Source: Archangium lansingense (GTDB lineage: Bacteria > Myxococcota > Myxococcia > Myxococcales > Myxococcaceae). From it: a stretch of DNA of 64,000 bases. The position numbers and the translations under genes were made by a program. Below, piece after piece: positions 15,713-26,600 of this stretch (positions within the stretch are counted from its first letter, which is position 1; every line of letters begins with the position of its first letter). The stretch is from the NCBI RefSeq assembly GCF_026626635.1, contig NZ_JAPNKA010000001.1, positions 6,820,001-6,884,000 of the forward strand. Reading direction: 5' to 3'. The notes under the pieces are model-generated. The model ran no database searches. It saw only the letters and a program-made list of their open reading frames with translations, and was not told the origin of the DNA.

Positions 15713-17496
15713 ATGACGACGGAACCCCAACACCCGGACCACCTCCAACCCGGCCATGTGGTGGGGCCCTGGCACATCGTCAAGGTGCTGGGCCGCGGCG
15801 GCTCTTCCAGGGTCTTCAAGGTGGAGCGCGACGGCCAGCCCTACTCCATGAAGATGGCGCTGCTCCCTCTTACCCAGTCCAAGGAGGAGCTCACCGAAGA
15901 GCAGTACGTGGAGGAGAAGAGCGCCTACCGGCGGCTGGCGCATGAGGCGGCGGCGCTTTTCACCTATGCCTCCCACCCCAACCTGCTGCGCGTGTATGGC
16001 GTGGACTTCTGGCCCAACCCCACCAAGGGCTACGCCTTCATCATCACCGACTTCGTCGACGGAGATAACTGGCACCAGTGGCGCTGGCGCAAACCCCGTC
16101 ACGCCGCCGAGGTGGTGGACGTCTTCTCCGGCGTGGTGCGCACCGTGGGCGTCCTGCACGCGCGCGGCGTGCACCACCGAGACTTGAAGGCGGAGAACAT
16201 CCTCATCCGCAGGAAGGACGGCCGGCCTTTTGTCATCGATTTTGGCACCGTGCGCCTCCCCGGGGCCTTCACGAAGACACTGGGCCTGCCCGAGGGCGTC
16301 CTGCACCTGCTGCCCCCCGAGCTCCTGGCCTACACGCGCACCGAGGCGTGGAAGCGGGGTGAGCCCTTCCTCGGCGGGGTGGCCGCGGACCTGTACGCAC
16401 TGACAGGCACCCTTTCGACCCGGAGCTGCCGGACAAGGAGCTGCTGGCCGCCATCGCCGCCGTCCCGCCGGCCGCGCCCCACCTGCTCAACCCCCTGGTG
16501 CCGCACTCCCTCAGCGACATCACCCTGAAGCTGCTGGAGAAGCGGCCCGAGGACCGCTACCCCAACACCGAAGCCCTGCTCGAGGCACTGGATCAGGCCA
16601 CCGAGAAGCAGAGAAAGTCCCCCGCCTGGAAGGTGCCCCTCACCGCGCCGGAGAGCCCGGCAGAGGCTCCGCCCAAGCAGGCGGAACCGGAGCAGGAGGC
16701 TCAGCACCCCCAGGCAGCACCCGCAGGTGAAGCAGCTCCGACGCCGGAGGATACGCGGCCGCCGGAGGACGCTCGCGAGAAAGCGCCCGACAAGAAGCAC
16801 CGCACGTGGCGCGTGGGGCGCCTCGCCATGGTGGGCCTGCTCCTCCTCGTCGGCCTGTTCCTTGCGCCGTGGCTGGTGCGATCCACACTCGCGCGGCCCC
16901 ACATGTCGGAGTCCATCGCATCCGGCCCTCCCGAGAAAGGAAGTGCGACCGTGCCCCCTCTCACCACCCCCCAGGACTCGACTTCCTCCAGCCGCTCACG
17001 CTTCGGAGTCCTCGCCGTGTGGCTGTGCACCGCTGCTGGCCTGGGCTGTCCCGCCGCCCAGGTGAAGCCAGAGTCAGAGGACTGCCCCACCGAGGCCCAG
17101 TACGCCATGTTCGAGGTGCTGAAACTCAACACGGGCATGCGGCTCCAGGCCATCGTCGACGTCAACCAGCCTGGGGACCCGACCGAGGAGGGCATCTACC
17201 GTGACGGCCCCATCGTCAGCCGCGTGGTGCAGCGCGAGGGGACTTCGCCGCAACTACCCGGTGGCACCCTGTTGTACGGAAAGCTCTGGACGGGCCCTGG
17301 GATTCAGAATTGGAATGGAATGGAGGCGGTGCTGGGGCGCTACACCGAGGCGCTGCTGCCGGACGGCCGCAAGCTGCCGGTGTGCATCGTCCTGGGCGGG
17401 TATGAGGGTCGCTGGCGCAAACTGCCCGGCTCCAAGCCCGGGGCCGTTCGACTGTTTCGGGAACTCCCGGTGGCCGCCGTCAGGCGCTGGCCGTGA
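15713..17496 (+). pseudogene. Ser/Thr protein kinase with lipoprotein-like C-terminal domain, disrupted by a frameshift
   Basis: The first 230 codons encode a Hanks-type kinase N-lobe and catalytic loop: GRGGSSRVF, the Lys of SMKMAL (about residue 47), HHRDLKAENIL and the DFG at about 175. Near 16398-16408 the frame changes: DLYAL is followed by TG and then, one frame over, HPFDPELPDKELL. The G-V-x-x-Y segment of helix F is absent, so about eight codons plus a frame-changing number of bases are missing. The second frame runs on through the C-lobe end, a Pro/Glu-rich linker, a membrane helix (GLLLLVGLFLAPWLV), a second hydrophobic segment ending AAGLGC, and a beta-rich domain like that of the intact kinase at 35.4 kb. 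Either a real pseudogene or a sequencing error. Confidence 0.8.
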
Positions 17497-17636
17497 GGCA
17501 TCACCCATCGAGCCTGGTTTGTGGCCCGGAGGTCTCACGTCGCGGCCCCTCTCGTCACGACGGGGGCCGGCGAGCAGTTACGTGAGAAGACGGCAATGGC
17601 GAAAGTCGAGTCTGACACCTGGGTCGGACACCCAGC

Positions 17637-17942
17637 CTATTCCCGTCGTATCTCGAAGCCGGCGGTGACGTAGCCAGCGTAGGTCTGGATGAAGGACGTG
17701 CTCTCCCCGTTCTTGGTGACGAAGATGTCGAAGTGCGCAGTGCCTCCGAGGTTGTCGGTGAGCGTCGCGGTGCCGCTACAATCGGGCTCGAGGGTGTAGG
17801 TGCCAGTGTAGGTGATGCGCGTGATCTCACCATTGGTACTGACGGTCGCCGAACCGGTAAAGGTCCCGTTCGGACCTGGGTAGGTCTCGGCCGTGCAGTG
17901 ATGGATTGTCGAGCACGGCGGCGAATGGAGGGTAAGGTCGAA
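17637..17942 (-). pseudogene. Remnant of a small secreted beta-rich protein
   Basis: About 100 codons without a start codon read as the C-terminal part of a secreted protein: GTFTGSATVSTNGEITRI, YTGTYTLEPDCSGTATLTDN, then HFDIFVTKNGE and a final YAGYVTAGFEIRRE. The G-x-Y-x-x-x-PDC-x-GT-x-TLT pattern recurs in bacterial secreted proteins of unknown function. Its 5' end abuts the stop of the giant lipoprotein gene, so the N-terminal part is lost. Calling it a remnant rests on the clean coding pattern with no start or signal peptide. Confidence 0.5.
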
Positions 17943-17943
17943 G

Positions 17944-20900
17944 TCAGTTCACCTTGAGGGAGATGGGCGCTGACGTCGTGACATTGCCCGCTGCGTCATA
18001 CGCCTTGGCCGTCAGCGTGTGCCACCCCTTGGGCACGGTCAGCAGGCCCCAGCTCAGGCTGTAGGGCGCCGTGGTGTCCGTGCCGATGACATTGGCGCCA
18101 TCGTAGAACACCACCTGGGTGACGCCCCGGTTGTCACTCGCGCTGGCCTGAATCGTCGTGCTCAGGAAGGCCGAGGCCCCGTTGGCCGGTGAGGTGATGG
18201 CCACGGTGGGCGCGATGCTGTCCACGGTGACCGTGCGGCTGGCGGACTGCGTGACGTTGCCCGCCAGGTCGTAAGCCTTCGTGGTGAGCGTCACAACACC
18301 ATCGGCCAGGACCGTCGTGTCCCAGCTCACCACGTACGGCGCCGTGGTGGTCGTGCCGAGCAATGTCCCGTTCGCATAGAACTCGACTCGCTCCACCCCA
18401 TAGGTGTCACTGGCGGTGGCGCTGACCGGGACGATGCCACGCACCAGGGCGTTCTGCGCCGGAGCGCTGATCGCCGTCGCCGGCCCCGTGCGGTCGACTG
18501 TCACCGTCACGCCGGCAGAGGTACCCACGTTGCCAATGGCGTCATAGGCCTTCGCCGTGAGCGTATGAGCCCCCTCCCCTACGCCCACCGTGTACCAGCT
18601 CAGCGCGTACGGCGAGGAAGTATCCGTGCCGAGCAGCGTCGCTCCATCATAGAACTCGACCTTCGTCACCCCTCGGGAGTCACTGGCGGTGGCATCGAGC
18701 GTGACATAGCCCGCCTGGAAGAACATCCCCGGCACGGGTGACGTGAGCGCCGCCTCCGGCACGCTGTTGTCGGTGTTTACCGAGACTGCCGTGGACGTGC
18801 GAACGTTGCCCGCGATGTCGAAGGCCTTGGCCGTGAGCGAGTGGGCCCCGTCCGCCACGGTGGCGGTGTTCCAGCTCACCGCGTAGGGCGCGCTGGTGTC
18901 GGTGCCAATCAGCGCACCGTCCACATAGAGCTCGACCTTCTCCACCCCGGAGGAGTCGCTGGCCGTAGCGCTGATCTGCACGGTCCCTCCGACCAGGGCG
19001 TTGCTCGCCGGAGCGCTGATGGACACTGTCGGCGCGGTGTTGTCCACCGTCACCCCCACTCCCGCGGAGGTGCTCACGTTGCCGACGCCGTCATAGGCCT
19101 TCACCGTGAGCGTGTGAGCACCGGACGTCACGCTCGTGGTGTTCCAGCCCGCCACATAGGGGGCCGTGAAGGTCGTGCCGATCAGCGTCGCACCGGCATA
19201 GAACTCGACCTTGGTGACCCCCTGGCTGTCGCTGGCGGTGGCCTCGATCACAACGGCGCCTCGCAGGAGCGCTCCCTGGGCGGGTGACGTGAGCGCTGCT
19301 CCCGGCGGGGTGTTGTCGGTGAGCACTCCGACCACCGCGGAGGTGGTGGCGAGGCCCGCCGCGTCGTAAGCCTTGGCCGTGAGTGAGTGGGCCCCATCCA
19401 TCGCGCCAGTGCTGTCCCAGCTCGCCGCGTAGGGCGAACTGGTGTCGGTGCCAATCAGCGTCCCGTCCACGTAGAACTCGACCCGCGCCACTCCCTGGTC
19501 GTCGGTGGCCGTCGCCGTCAGCGAGACCGTGCCCCTCACCAGCGCATTGTTGGTGGGCGCGGTGAGCGCCACCGTCGGGCCCGTGTTCACCGTGAAGATC
19601 ACGTCGTCATGGTCATCCAACGCGCCGGTGCTGCACGCCGATCCGCTGATCCCTCCCACTCGGAACTGGGCTCTTACCGCCTGCAGCTTGCCCCCGGGCA
19701 GCACGTACTCCGTCGAGAGCACCTGGGCCCCCGTCGCTCCCGGCTGGAGCGTGGTCAGGTACGTCCACGCGGGATTGAGGGCATCGGTCGCGTAGAACAG
19801 ATCGAGCGCATCCGTGGCCGTGTCGAGCGCCAGCACGTGGACCTCGATCCGGACACGCTGGCCCTGCGTGAAGTTCTCTCCATCGACGCTCGACAGCCTG
19901 ATCCGGTTGATCTTCTGCGCCTCGAGGGAGGCCGTTCCGTCGGCGCAGGCCGCGTTGATCGTGTTGGGCCCGTAGCTCTCCGCGGTGTGCCGGCCCTTCA
20001 CGGTGGCCGTGGTGTCGCAGATGGGGGTCGGCGTGGAGCACTTCGGAGCGCGCAGGTAATAGTAGTCGTGAATGGCGCTGCCCGGCTGGCTCGTGCTCAC
20101 CGTCAGCTGGGTGCTCGTCCCCACATTGCCCACCGCGTCATACGCCTTGGCCAGCAGCGTGTGGCTCCCGTTGAACCAGAAGCCACTGTCCCACTCCACG
20201 CTGTAGGGCGCCGTCGTGTCACTCGCCAGCAGCGCACCGTCCACGAAGAACTCGACCCGGGTGACCCCCTCGTTGTCCGTGGCGTCCGCCTGGAGCGAGA
20301 CCCCGCCGCTCACCGTCGCCCCACCGGCTGGAGACGTGATCGCCACGGCCGGGGCCGCGTTGTCCACCGTCACGCTCACCTCCGTGGAGGTGGCGATGTT
20401 GCCGTGGATGTCCCGGGCACGCGCGCTCAGCAGGTGACCGCCGTTCGCCGCCGTCTGGGTGTTCCAAGAGTAGCTGTAGGGCGAGGACGTATCGGTGGCG
20501 AGCAGCACCCCGTCCAACAGGAACTCGACCTTGTTCACCCCGGAGGCATCGGTGGCGTTCGCCGAGAGCGTCACCGTCCCGACGAGCCTCGCCCCACCGA
20601 CTGGCGCGGTGAGCGCCACGGACGGAGGCACCAGTTCCTGCACGACAGTCACCGTCACCGGCGCCGAGCTCCCCTCATTGCCAGCTGCGTCGTAGGCTCG
20701 GGCGGTCAGGGGGTACATGCCGGTGTAGTACGAATCGCACGAGCAGGTGTAGGGAGCGGAGGAGTCGGAGCCGATCAACCGATCGTACGCATAGAAGTCG
20801 ACCCGGGTGACGCCCTCCGGATCCGAGGCGTCGGCTGTGAGCTCCAGCATCCTGCTCAGTCTGGAGCCCGGAGCAGGAGAAGTGAGGGCCACCACCGGCA

Positions 20901-23544
20901 CGGTCAGGTCGTTGGCCGCCGTCACCGTTACGGGCTGTGAGGTCGTCACGTTTCCAGCCAGGTCACGCGCCCGGGCGGTCAGCGTGCGGCTGCCGTTGGG
21001 GCCACTCCGGCTGTTCCAGCTCACGCTGTACGGGGCCTGGGTGTCCGTTCCGATCAGGGTCTCCCCATCCAGGAAGTCCACAGACACCACGCCGAAGTTG
21101 TCGTTCGCCGAGGCCGTCAGCGTGAGGGTGCCAGTCACCGTGATGCCAGGGGCGGGAGCGGTGAGCACGACCCCGTCCGGTGCAACGGTGTCCGTCTCCT
21201 GCGCGCCGACTGGGAAGACCACGTCGTCGCGATCGATGTACGAGTACTGGGACGAGGGCGGCGCGCAGGTCCCGAGGGACCCGGCGGCGCGGAAGATCGC
21301 ACGAACGGCCTGCAGGTTTCCCGCGGGCAGGACGTACTCCGCCGAGAGCGTCTGGAAGCCCGTCGCAGTGGGCTTGATCGTGGCGAGGTACGTCCACGAG
21401 GGCGACCAGGTCGCATTCGCCGTGTAGTACAGGTCCAGGTAGTCGTAGCTGGTGCTGACGGCATACACATCGGCCTCGATCCGGACCCGCTTCCCGGCGG
21501 CCATGGGCGTGCCATCCTCTCGGATGATGCGGATCCGCTCGAGGGACTCGCTCTGGCGGTAGGAACCACTCGAGCCGTCGGCACAGCCGCCCAGCGTGTT
21601 GGGCGCGTTCGGCTCGCCGCCTTGCGCCTGCTGCCCCCTCGAGCGAACCATCTCCCGGGTATCGCAGCGAGCCGCCACGGAGTCGCACCGGGGAGCCATC
21701 AGGTTCGTGTCGAAGCGCGCGTTGCCTGCATTGCTCACCTGCACGGTGACGGACGCGCCATACGCGATGTTGCCCCCCACGTCCCGGACCATGGTGGACA
21801 GGTTGTGGCTGCCATTGGAGATCTCCGCCGAGTCCCAGGAGATGGCGTAGGGCGCCGTCGTGTCGCTTCCGATGAGGCTTCCATCCACCAAGAAGAACAC
21901 CTCGGCGATTCCCCGGTCATCGCTCGCGCTCGCCTCCAGGGAGACCGTGCCGCTCAGGGTCGCTCCGCTGGTGGGCGCGGTGAGCGCGGTCTGCGGCTGG
22001 ACGAAGTCGTTGTCCACCAGCACGTTCACCGTGCTCGGGGGCGAGGCGTTTCCGCCCGCGTCATAGGCCGTTGCGCGCAGCACGTGCGGTCCGTTGGCCA
22101 CTCCCCAGCGGGTGTTCCAGTTCACGGTGTACGGCGGCGCGGAGCTGGTGCCAATCAGGTTACCGTCCGCGTGGAACTCCACGCGCACCACGCCCCGGTC
22201 ATCGCTGGCGCTGGCCTCCAGCGGGACCGCCTGGTTCAAGGTCGCACCTTCCACCGGCTTGATGAACGCCACCTGCGGCAGCACGTAGTCGTTGTCGATC
22301 AGCACGTTGACCGCGACCGAGTTGGAGGCGTTGCCAGCCAGGTCATACGCCCGAGCAGTGAGGGCGTGCAGACCGTTGGGCACCGTCCGGGTCGCCCAGC
22401 TGAACTTGTAGGTGTAGGGCGAGTAGTTGCTGGTGCCGAGCAGCGTGGCGCCGTCGTACAGCTCCACGCGGCTCACGCCGAAGTTGTCGCTCGCCTCCAC
22501 GCTCACATTGATGACGCGCTCGAGCGTGGCGCCCTCCACCGGCGAGGTGATGGCGACGACGGGCGGCGTGACATCCGCCTCCTGTCCCACCGTGATGACG
22601 AGGTCATCATGGTCGGTGAACGGGTTGGAGAAATCGTTCGGGATGCAGGGCGAAGGAGGGGTCTGACGGCTGTTCCCGCGGTAGATGCCCCGGAGGACGT
22701 GCCGTCCGCCCGCCGGAACCACGTACTTGCTCGTGAGCGTCCAGACTCCGATCGCATTGGGCGGAAACAGGGTGTCCACGAAGGTCCAAGAGGGGTTGCT
22801 CGGATTGGACGCGATATAGAGATCCAGCGACTGGTACGAGTAGGACGCGGTAGCCTGGACCGTGGCCTGGACCGTCACCTCCTTGCCCTCCGCCAGCGCG
22901 GTGCCATCACTCCGGATGACGACGAGCCGCTCCACCGCGGCCGTGGGACCACCGACGCCAATCGAACCATCCTCGCAGGCGCCGCCCAGGGTGCTGGGTG
23001 GATGGAGCTCGGGGCTGAGGAGCCCCCTCCCCGCCAGGAGATCCGCCGAGTCGCACTTGCTGCCCACGGCCGCACAGGCGGGCGTCCCCCAGGAGGGATC
23101 GTACGTCGCGACTCCGGCGTTCTCGATCGTCACCTCCACCGGAGCGCTCGTCGTATGGTTGCAGTTGGCGTCGGAGGCCTGGGCGGTGAAGACCCCCGGG
23201 CCATTGCCATGGGTGGCGCTGTCCCAGACCAGCTCGAAGGGAGGCGTGTTGTCCCAGACGAGCATGCGGCCATCGAGGTAGAAAACGACTCCCGCAACCC
23301 CCACGTCGTCCGTTGCATTGACGGTCAGGGTCACCGTGCCGCTCAGGACCGAACCGGACGAGGGCGAGGTGATGGCGATCTGCGGTGGAGTGTTATCGGT
23401 CCCGGTGCAGGCATACGGGTCGATGGACTGCCGCAGCGTGCCGGGGTCGATGACCTGGCCGGGTGCCGCCGTGGGTTCAACGGAGGGGTGCTCACACGAA
23501 GCGAGCACGAGTCCTGCCGCCAGCAATGTCACCAGGGTCCGCAT
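17944..23544 (-). CDS. Giant Ig-repeat lipoprotein without protease domain
   Basis: A 1866-aa surface lipoprotein. Signal peptide and lipobox LVLASC (Cys17, Glu at +2) are followed by a 30-residue linker. It then has fourteen bacterial Ig-like repeats of about 90 aa (each with the pattern P-x-V-x-I-T-x-P, ASDxxGVxxVEFYxDG, and LTAKAYDAAGN) interrupted by three cysteine-containing modules of about 165 aa. The order is Ig1, module A, Ig2-4, module B, Ig5-8, module C, Ig9-14. Each module carries paired Cys and a DLYYxxxxxxPSWTYL core and ends DHDDxxFxVG, perhaps a carbohydrate-binding jelly roll. The neighbouring giant has the same order plus a subtilase head. Probably an adhesin or scaffold on the outer membrane. 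GGGGGAGG precedes its ATG. Confidence 0.85.
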   Translation of the reverse strand: MRTLVTLLAAGLVLASCEHPSVEPTAAPGQVIDPGTLRQSIDPYACTGTDNTPPQIAITSPSSGSVLSGTVTLTVNATDDVGVAGVVFYLDGRMLVWDNTPPFELVWDSATHGNGPGVFTAQASDANCNHTTSAPVEVTIENAGVATYDPSWGTPACAAVGSKCDSADLLAGRGLLSPELHPPSTLGGACEDGSIGVGGPTAAVERLVVIRSDGTALAEGKEVTVQATVQATASYSYQSLDLYIASNPSNPSWTFVDTLFPPNAIGVWTLTSKYVVPAGGRHVLRGIYRGNSRQTPPSPCIPNDFSNPFTDHDDLVITVGQEADVTPPVVAITSPVEGATLERVINVSVEASDNFGVSRVELYDGATLLGTSNYSPYTYKFSWATRTVPNGLHALTARAYDLAGNASNSVAVNVLIDNDYVLPQVAFIKPVEGATLNQAVPLEASASDDRGVVRVEFHADGNLIGTSSAPPYTVNWNTRWGVANGPHVLRATAYDAGGNASPPSTVNVLVDNDFVQPQTALTAPTSGATLSGTVSLEASASDDRGIAEVFFLVDGSLIGSDTTAPYAISWDSAEISNGSHNLSTMVRDVGGNIAYGASVTVQVSNAGNARFDTNLMAPRCDSVAARCDTREMVRSRGQQAQGGEPNAPNTLGGCADGSSGSYRQSESLERIRIIREDGTPMAAGKRVRIEADVYAVSTSYDYLDLYYTANATWSPSWTYLATIKPTATGFQTLSAEYVLPAGNLQAVRAIFRAAGSLGTCAPPSSQYSYIDRDDVVFPVGAQETDTVAPDGVVLTAPAPGITVTGTLTLTASANDNFGVVSVDFLDGETLIGTDTQAPYSVSWNSRSGPNGSRTLTARARDLAGNVTTSQPVTVTAANDLTVPVVALTSPAPGSRLSRMLELTADASDPEGVTRVDFYAYDRLIGSDSSAPYTCSCDSYYTGMYPLTARAYDAAGNEGSSAPVTVTVVQELVPPSVALTAPVGGARLVGTVTLSANATDASGVNKVEFLLDGVLLATDTSSPYSYSWNTQTAANGGHLLSARARDIHGNIATSTEVSVTVDNAAPAVAITSPAGGATVSGGVSLQADATDNEGVTRVEFFVDGALLASDTTAPYSVEWDSGFWFNGSHTLLAKAYDAVGNVGTSTQLTVSTSQPGSAIHDYYYLRAPKCSTPTPICDTTATVKGRHTAESYGPNTINAACADGTASLEAQKINRIRLSSVDGENFTQGQRVRIEVHVLALDTATDALDLFYATDALNPAWTYLTTLQPGATGAQVLSTEYVLPGGKLQAVRAQFRVGGISGSACSTGALDDHDDVIFTVNTGPTVALTAPTNNALVRGTVSLTATATDDQGVARVEFYVDGTLIGTDTSSPYAASWDSTGAMDGAHSLTAKAYDAAGLATTSAVVGVLTDNTPPGAALTSPAQGALLRGAVVIEATASDSQGVTKVEFYAGATLIGTTFTAPYVAGWNTTSVTSGAHTLTVKAYDGVGNVSTSAGVGVTVDNTAPTVSISAPASNALVGGTVQISATASDSSGVEKVELYVDGALIGTDTSAPYAVSWNTATVADGAHSLTAKAFDIAGNVRTSTAVSVNTDNSVPEAALTSPVPGMFFQAGYVTLDATASDSRGVTKVEFYDGATLLGTDTSSPYALSWYTVGVGEGAHTLTAKAYDAIGNVGTSAGVTVTVDRTGPATAISAPAQNALVRGIVPVSATASDTYGVERVEFYANGTLLGTTTTAPYVVSWDTTVLADGVVTLTTKAYDLAGNVTQSASRTVTVDSIAPTVAITSPANGASAFLSTTIQASASDNRGVTQVVFYDGANVIGTDTTAPYSLSWGLLTVPKGWHTLTAKAYDAAGNVTTSAPISLKVN

Positions 23545-23577
23545 GGTCCTCCCCCTTGGGGTGCGAAGTCCGCTTCT

Positions 23578-23610
23578 TCCTGAATTGAAGAAATTCAGGA
23601 TAATTGGATC
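23578..23610 (-). promoter_or_regulatory. Conserved upstream element of the giant lipoprotein gene
   Basis: A perfect inverted repeat TCCTGAATT-gaaga-AATTCAGGA lies 34-56 bp before the ATG. On the plus strand TTGAAGAAAT and ATTGGATC are also found, with the same 26-bp spacing and almost the same distance to the ATG, upstream of the paralogous protease gene (30413-30438). Surrounding non-coding DNA does not match, so this is probably promoter or regulator-binding sequence. Confidence 0.55.
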
Positions 23611-23651
23611 ATTCGCTGTGCGGAATGTGACCTTTTTCCCTCCCGGCGGGA

Positions 23652-23668
23652 GACGGCTCCTCGCCGTC
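23652..23668 (-). terminator. Small hairpin after the protease gene
   Basis: GACGGC-gagga-GCCGTC on the minus strand, 29 bp past the stop of the giant protease gene, followed by a second GC-rich palindrome but no T-run. Possible terminator between the two giant genes. Confidence 0.3.
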
Positions 23669-23696
23669 CCCCTGCCCGGTTCTCGTACTCGCGGAC

Positions 23697-26600
23697 TCAG
23701 TTCACCTTCACAGTGACAGGCGCCGACGTGGTGACATTGCCCGCTGCGTCATACGCCTTGGCCGTCAGGGTGTGATTCCCCTTGGCCACGAGCAGGACGC
23801 TCCAGCTCAGGCTATAGGGCGCTGTGGTGTCCGTGCCGATGACATTGGCCCCGTCGTAGAACACCACCTGCGTGACGCCCCGGTTGTCGCTGGCGCTGGC
23901 CTGGAGCGTAGCGCTCAGGAAGAGCGAGGCCCCGTTGGTCGGTGACGTGATGGCCACGGTGGGTGCGGTGTGGTCCACCGTGACGGCGACACCCGCGGAC
24001 ACGGTGACATTGCCCACCGCGTCATAAGCCCGCGTGGTGAGCGTGACGCTGCCATTGGCCCAGGCCGTCGTGTCCCAGCTCACCGCGTACGGCGCAGTGG
24101 TGGCCGAGCCCAGCAGCGTCCCATCCGCGTAGAACTCGACCTGCGCCACCCCGATGTTGTCGCTGGCGGTGGCGCTGACCGGGACGGTGCCTCGGACAGC
24201 GGCGTTCTGCGCCGGAGCACTGAGGGCCGTGGTGGGCGCGGTGTTGTCGATCGTCACCGACACCCCAGCGGACGTGCGGACCTTGCCGGCACTGTCATAG
24301 GCCTTCACCGAGAGCGTATGGACGCCCTCCCCCACCCCCACCGTGTTCCAGCTCAGCACGTAGGACGCAGTGGTGTCGGTGCCGATGAGCGTCGTGCCGT
24401 CGTAGAACTCGACCTTCGTCACCCCGGAGGAGTCGCTGGCGGAGGCCTCGAGCATGACACTGCCTCGGAGGGAACTGCCTGGCGCGGGAGACGTGAGCAC
24501 CGCGTCCGGCGGGGTGTTGTCGATGTTCACCACGACCGCGGTGGAGGTGCGAACGTTGCCCGCGAAGTCGTAGGCCCTGGAGGTGAGCACATGGGCCTCG
24601 TCCGTCACGGTGGTGGTGTTCCAGCTCAGGGTGTAGGGCGCGCTGGTGTCGGTGCCAATCAGCGTCCCGTCCACATAGAACTCGACCCGCTCCACCCCCT
24701 GGGAGTCGCTGGCGGTGGCGCTGACCTGGACGGTCCCTCCGACCAGGGCATTCTGCGCCGGAGCACTGATGGCCGTGGTCGGCACCGTGTTGTCGACCGT
24801 CACCGACACTCCGGTAGAGGAGCCAGCGTTGCCGATGCTGTCATAGGCCTTTGCCACGAGGAGATAGGTGCCCCCGCCCAGGCCCGTGGTGTTCCAGCTC
24901 AGGGTGTAGGGCGGGCTGGTGACGGTGCCGACCAGCGACCAGTTCGCGTAGAACTCGACCTTGGTGACGGGCTCATTGGCGCTGATGGCGGCCTCGAGCT
25001 GGGCCGTGCCCCGCACGTACGTCCCCGGCACGGGTGAGAGGAGCGTCGCGCCCGGCGGAGTGTTGTCGGTGGTCACCACGATCGGAGGCGAGGAGTTGGA
25101 CAGGCCCGTGATGTCATAGGCCTTGGCGGTGAACGAGTGGACTCCGTCCGGCAGGTTGGCGGTGTTCCAGTTCGCGCTGTAGACGGGAGGGCTGGTGGAG
25201 GTGCTGATCAGCGTCCCATCCACGTAGAACTCGACCCGCGTCACCTCCTGCTCGTCGACCGCTCTCGCGAACAGCCAGACCGTGCCCTTCACCGTCGCAT
25301 AGCCGGGGCTCATGGTGAGCTCCACCGTCGGACCCGAGTCCACCGCGAAGGCCAGGTCGTCATGGTCATCCAGAGGACCGGTGCTGCACGCCGAGCCGCT
25401 GTTGCCGCCCACCCGGAACTGCGCGCGCACCGCCTGCAGCCTGCCCGCGGGCAGGACGTACTCCGCCGAGAGCACCTGGCTCCCTGTTGCGCTCGGCCGC
25501 AGCGTGGTCAGGTACGTCCACGAGGGATGGTTGGCATCGCCCGCGGAGAACAGATCCAGCGCATCCATGGCGGTGTCGAGAACGTTGACGTGGACCTCGA
25601 CCCGAGCGAGCTGGCCCTGCGTGAGGAGCCCGCCATTGACGCTCGACACCTTGATGCGGTTGATCTTCTGCGCCTCGAGGGAGTCCGCACCGTCAGCACA
25701 GGTGTTGCCGAGCGTGCTGGACCCTCCGTAGAACTCCCCGGACTGCCGGCCCTTCACATAGCCCGTGGTGTCGCAGACGCTCCCCTGCGAGTAGCACTCC
25801 GGGACGCGCAAGTAGTAGTCGTACCCGGAGCCACCGGGCTGGTTCGTGAACACCGTGACCTGGGCGCTCGAGGTCATGTTGCCCGCCACGTCATGGGCCC
25901 TGGCCACCAGCGTGTGGTTTCCGTTGAGCCAGAGGCCCGTATCCCAGTCCACGCTATAGGGGGCCGTCGCGTCGCTCGCGAGCAACACTCCATCCACCAG
26001 GAAGTCGACTCGGGTGACCCCCACGCTGTCCGAGGCATTCGCCTGGAGGTAGACCATGCCCACCAGGGCCGCCTCATTGGCGGGTGAGGTGAAGGTCACG
26101 ATCGGGGCCGTGTTGTCGAGCATCACGCTCACCACCGTGGAGGTGGCGACGTTGCCGTGGAGGTCCGTGGCGCGCACGCTCAGCGTGTGGCTGCCGTCCG
26201 CCTTCCCCCGACTGTCCCAGGAGTAGACATAGGGAGGCGCGGCGGTATGGGTCCGGATCACCACTCCGTCCACCAGGAACTCGACCTTGCTCACCCCGGA
26301 CTCATCGGTCGCGTCCGCGGAGAGCGTCACCGTCCCGAAGAGCCAGGCCCCATTGGCGGGCGCGGAGAGAGAGACAGTCGGAGGCGTGCTCTCGAGCACG
26401 ACGGCCACCACATCCACCGGCGCGGAGATCGCCACGTTGCCGGCCGCGTCGTAGGCCCAGGCCGTCAGCGTGCGGTTGCTGGTCTGGGTGACCCTCGGAA
26501 TCCAGGTGGTGGTGAAGGGCGCGTAGAAGTCGTAGCCGATCAGCGAGAGGCCATCATAGAACTCGACCCGGGTGACGCCCTGATCGTCCGTGGCGAGCGC

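Noticed and set aside
16498..17496. Separate gene starting at the ATG at 16498
   Set aside because: The frame already encodes kinase C-lobe residues before that ATG, so it is the second half of the broken kinase.
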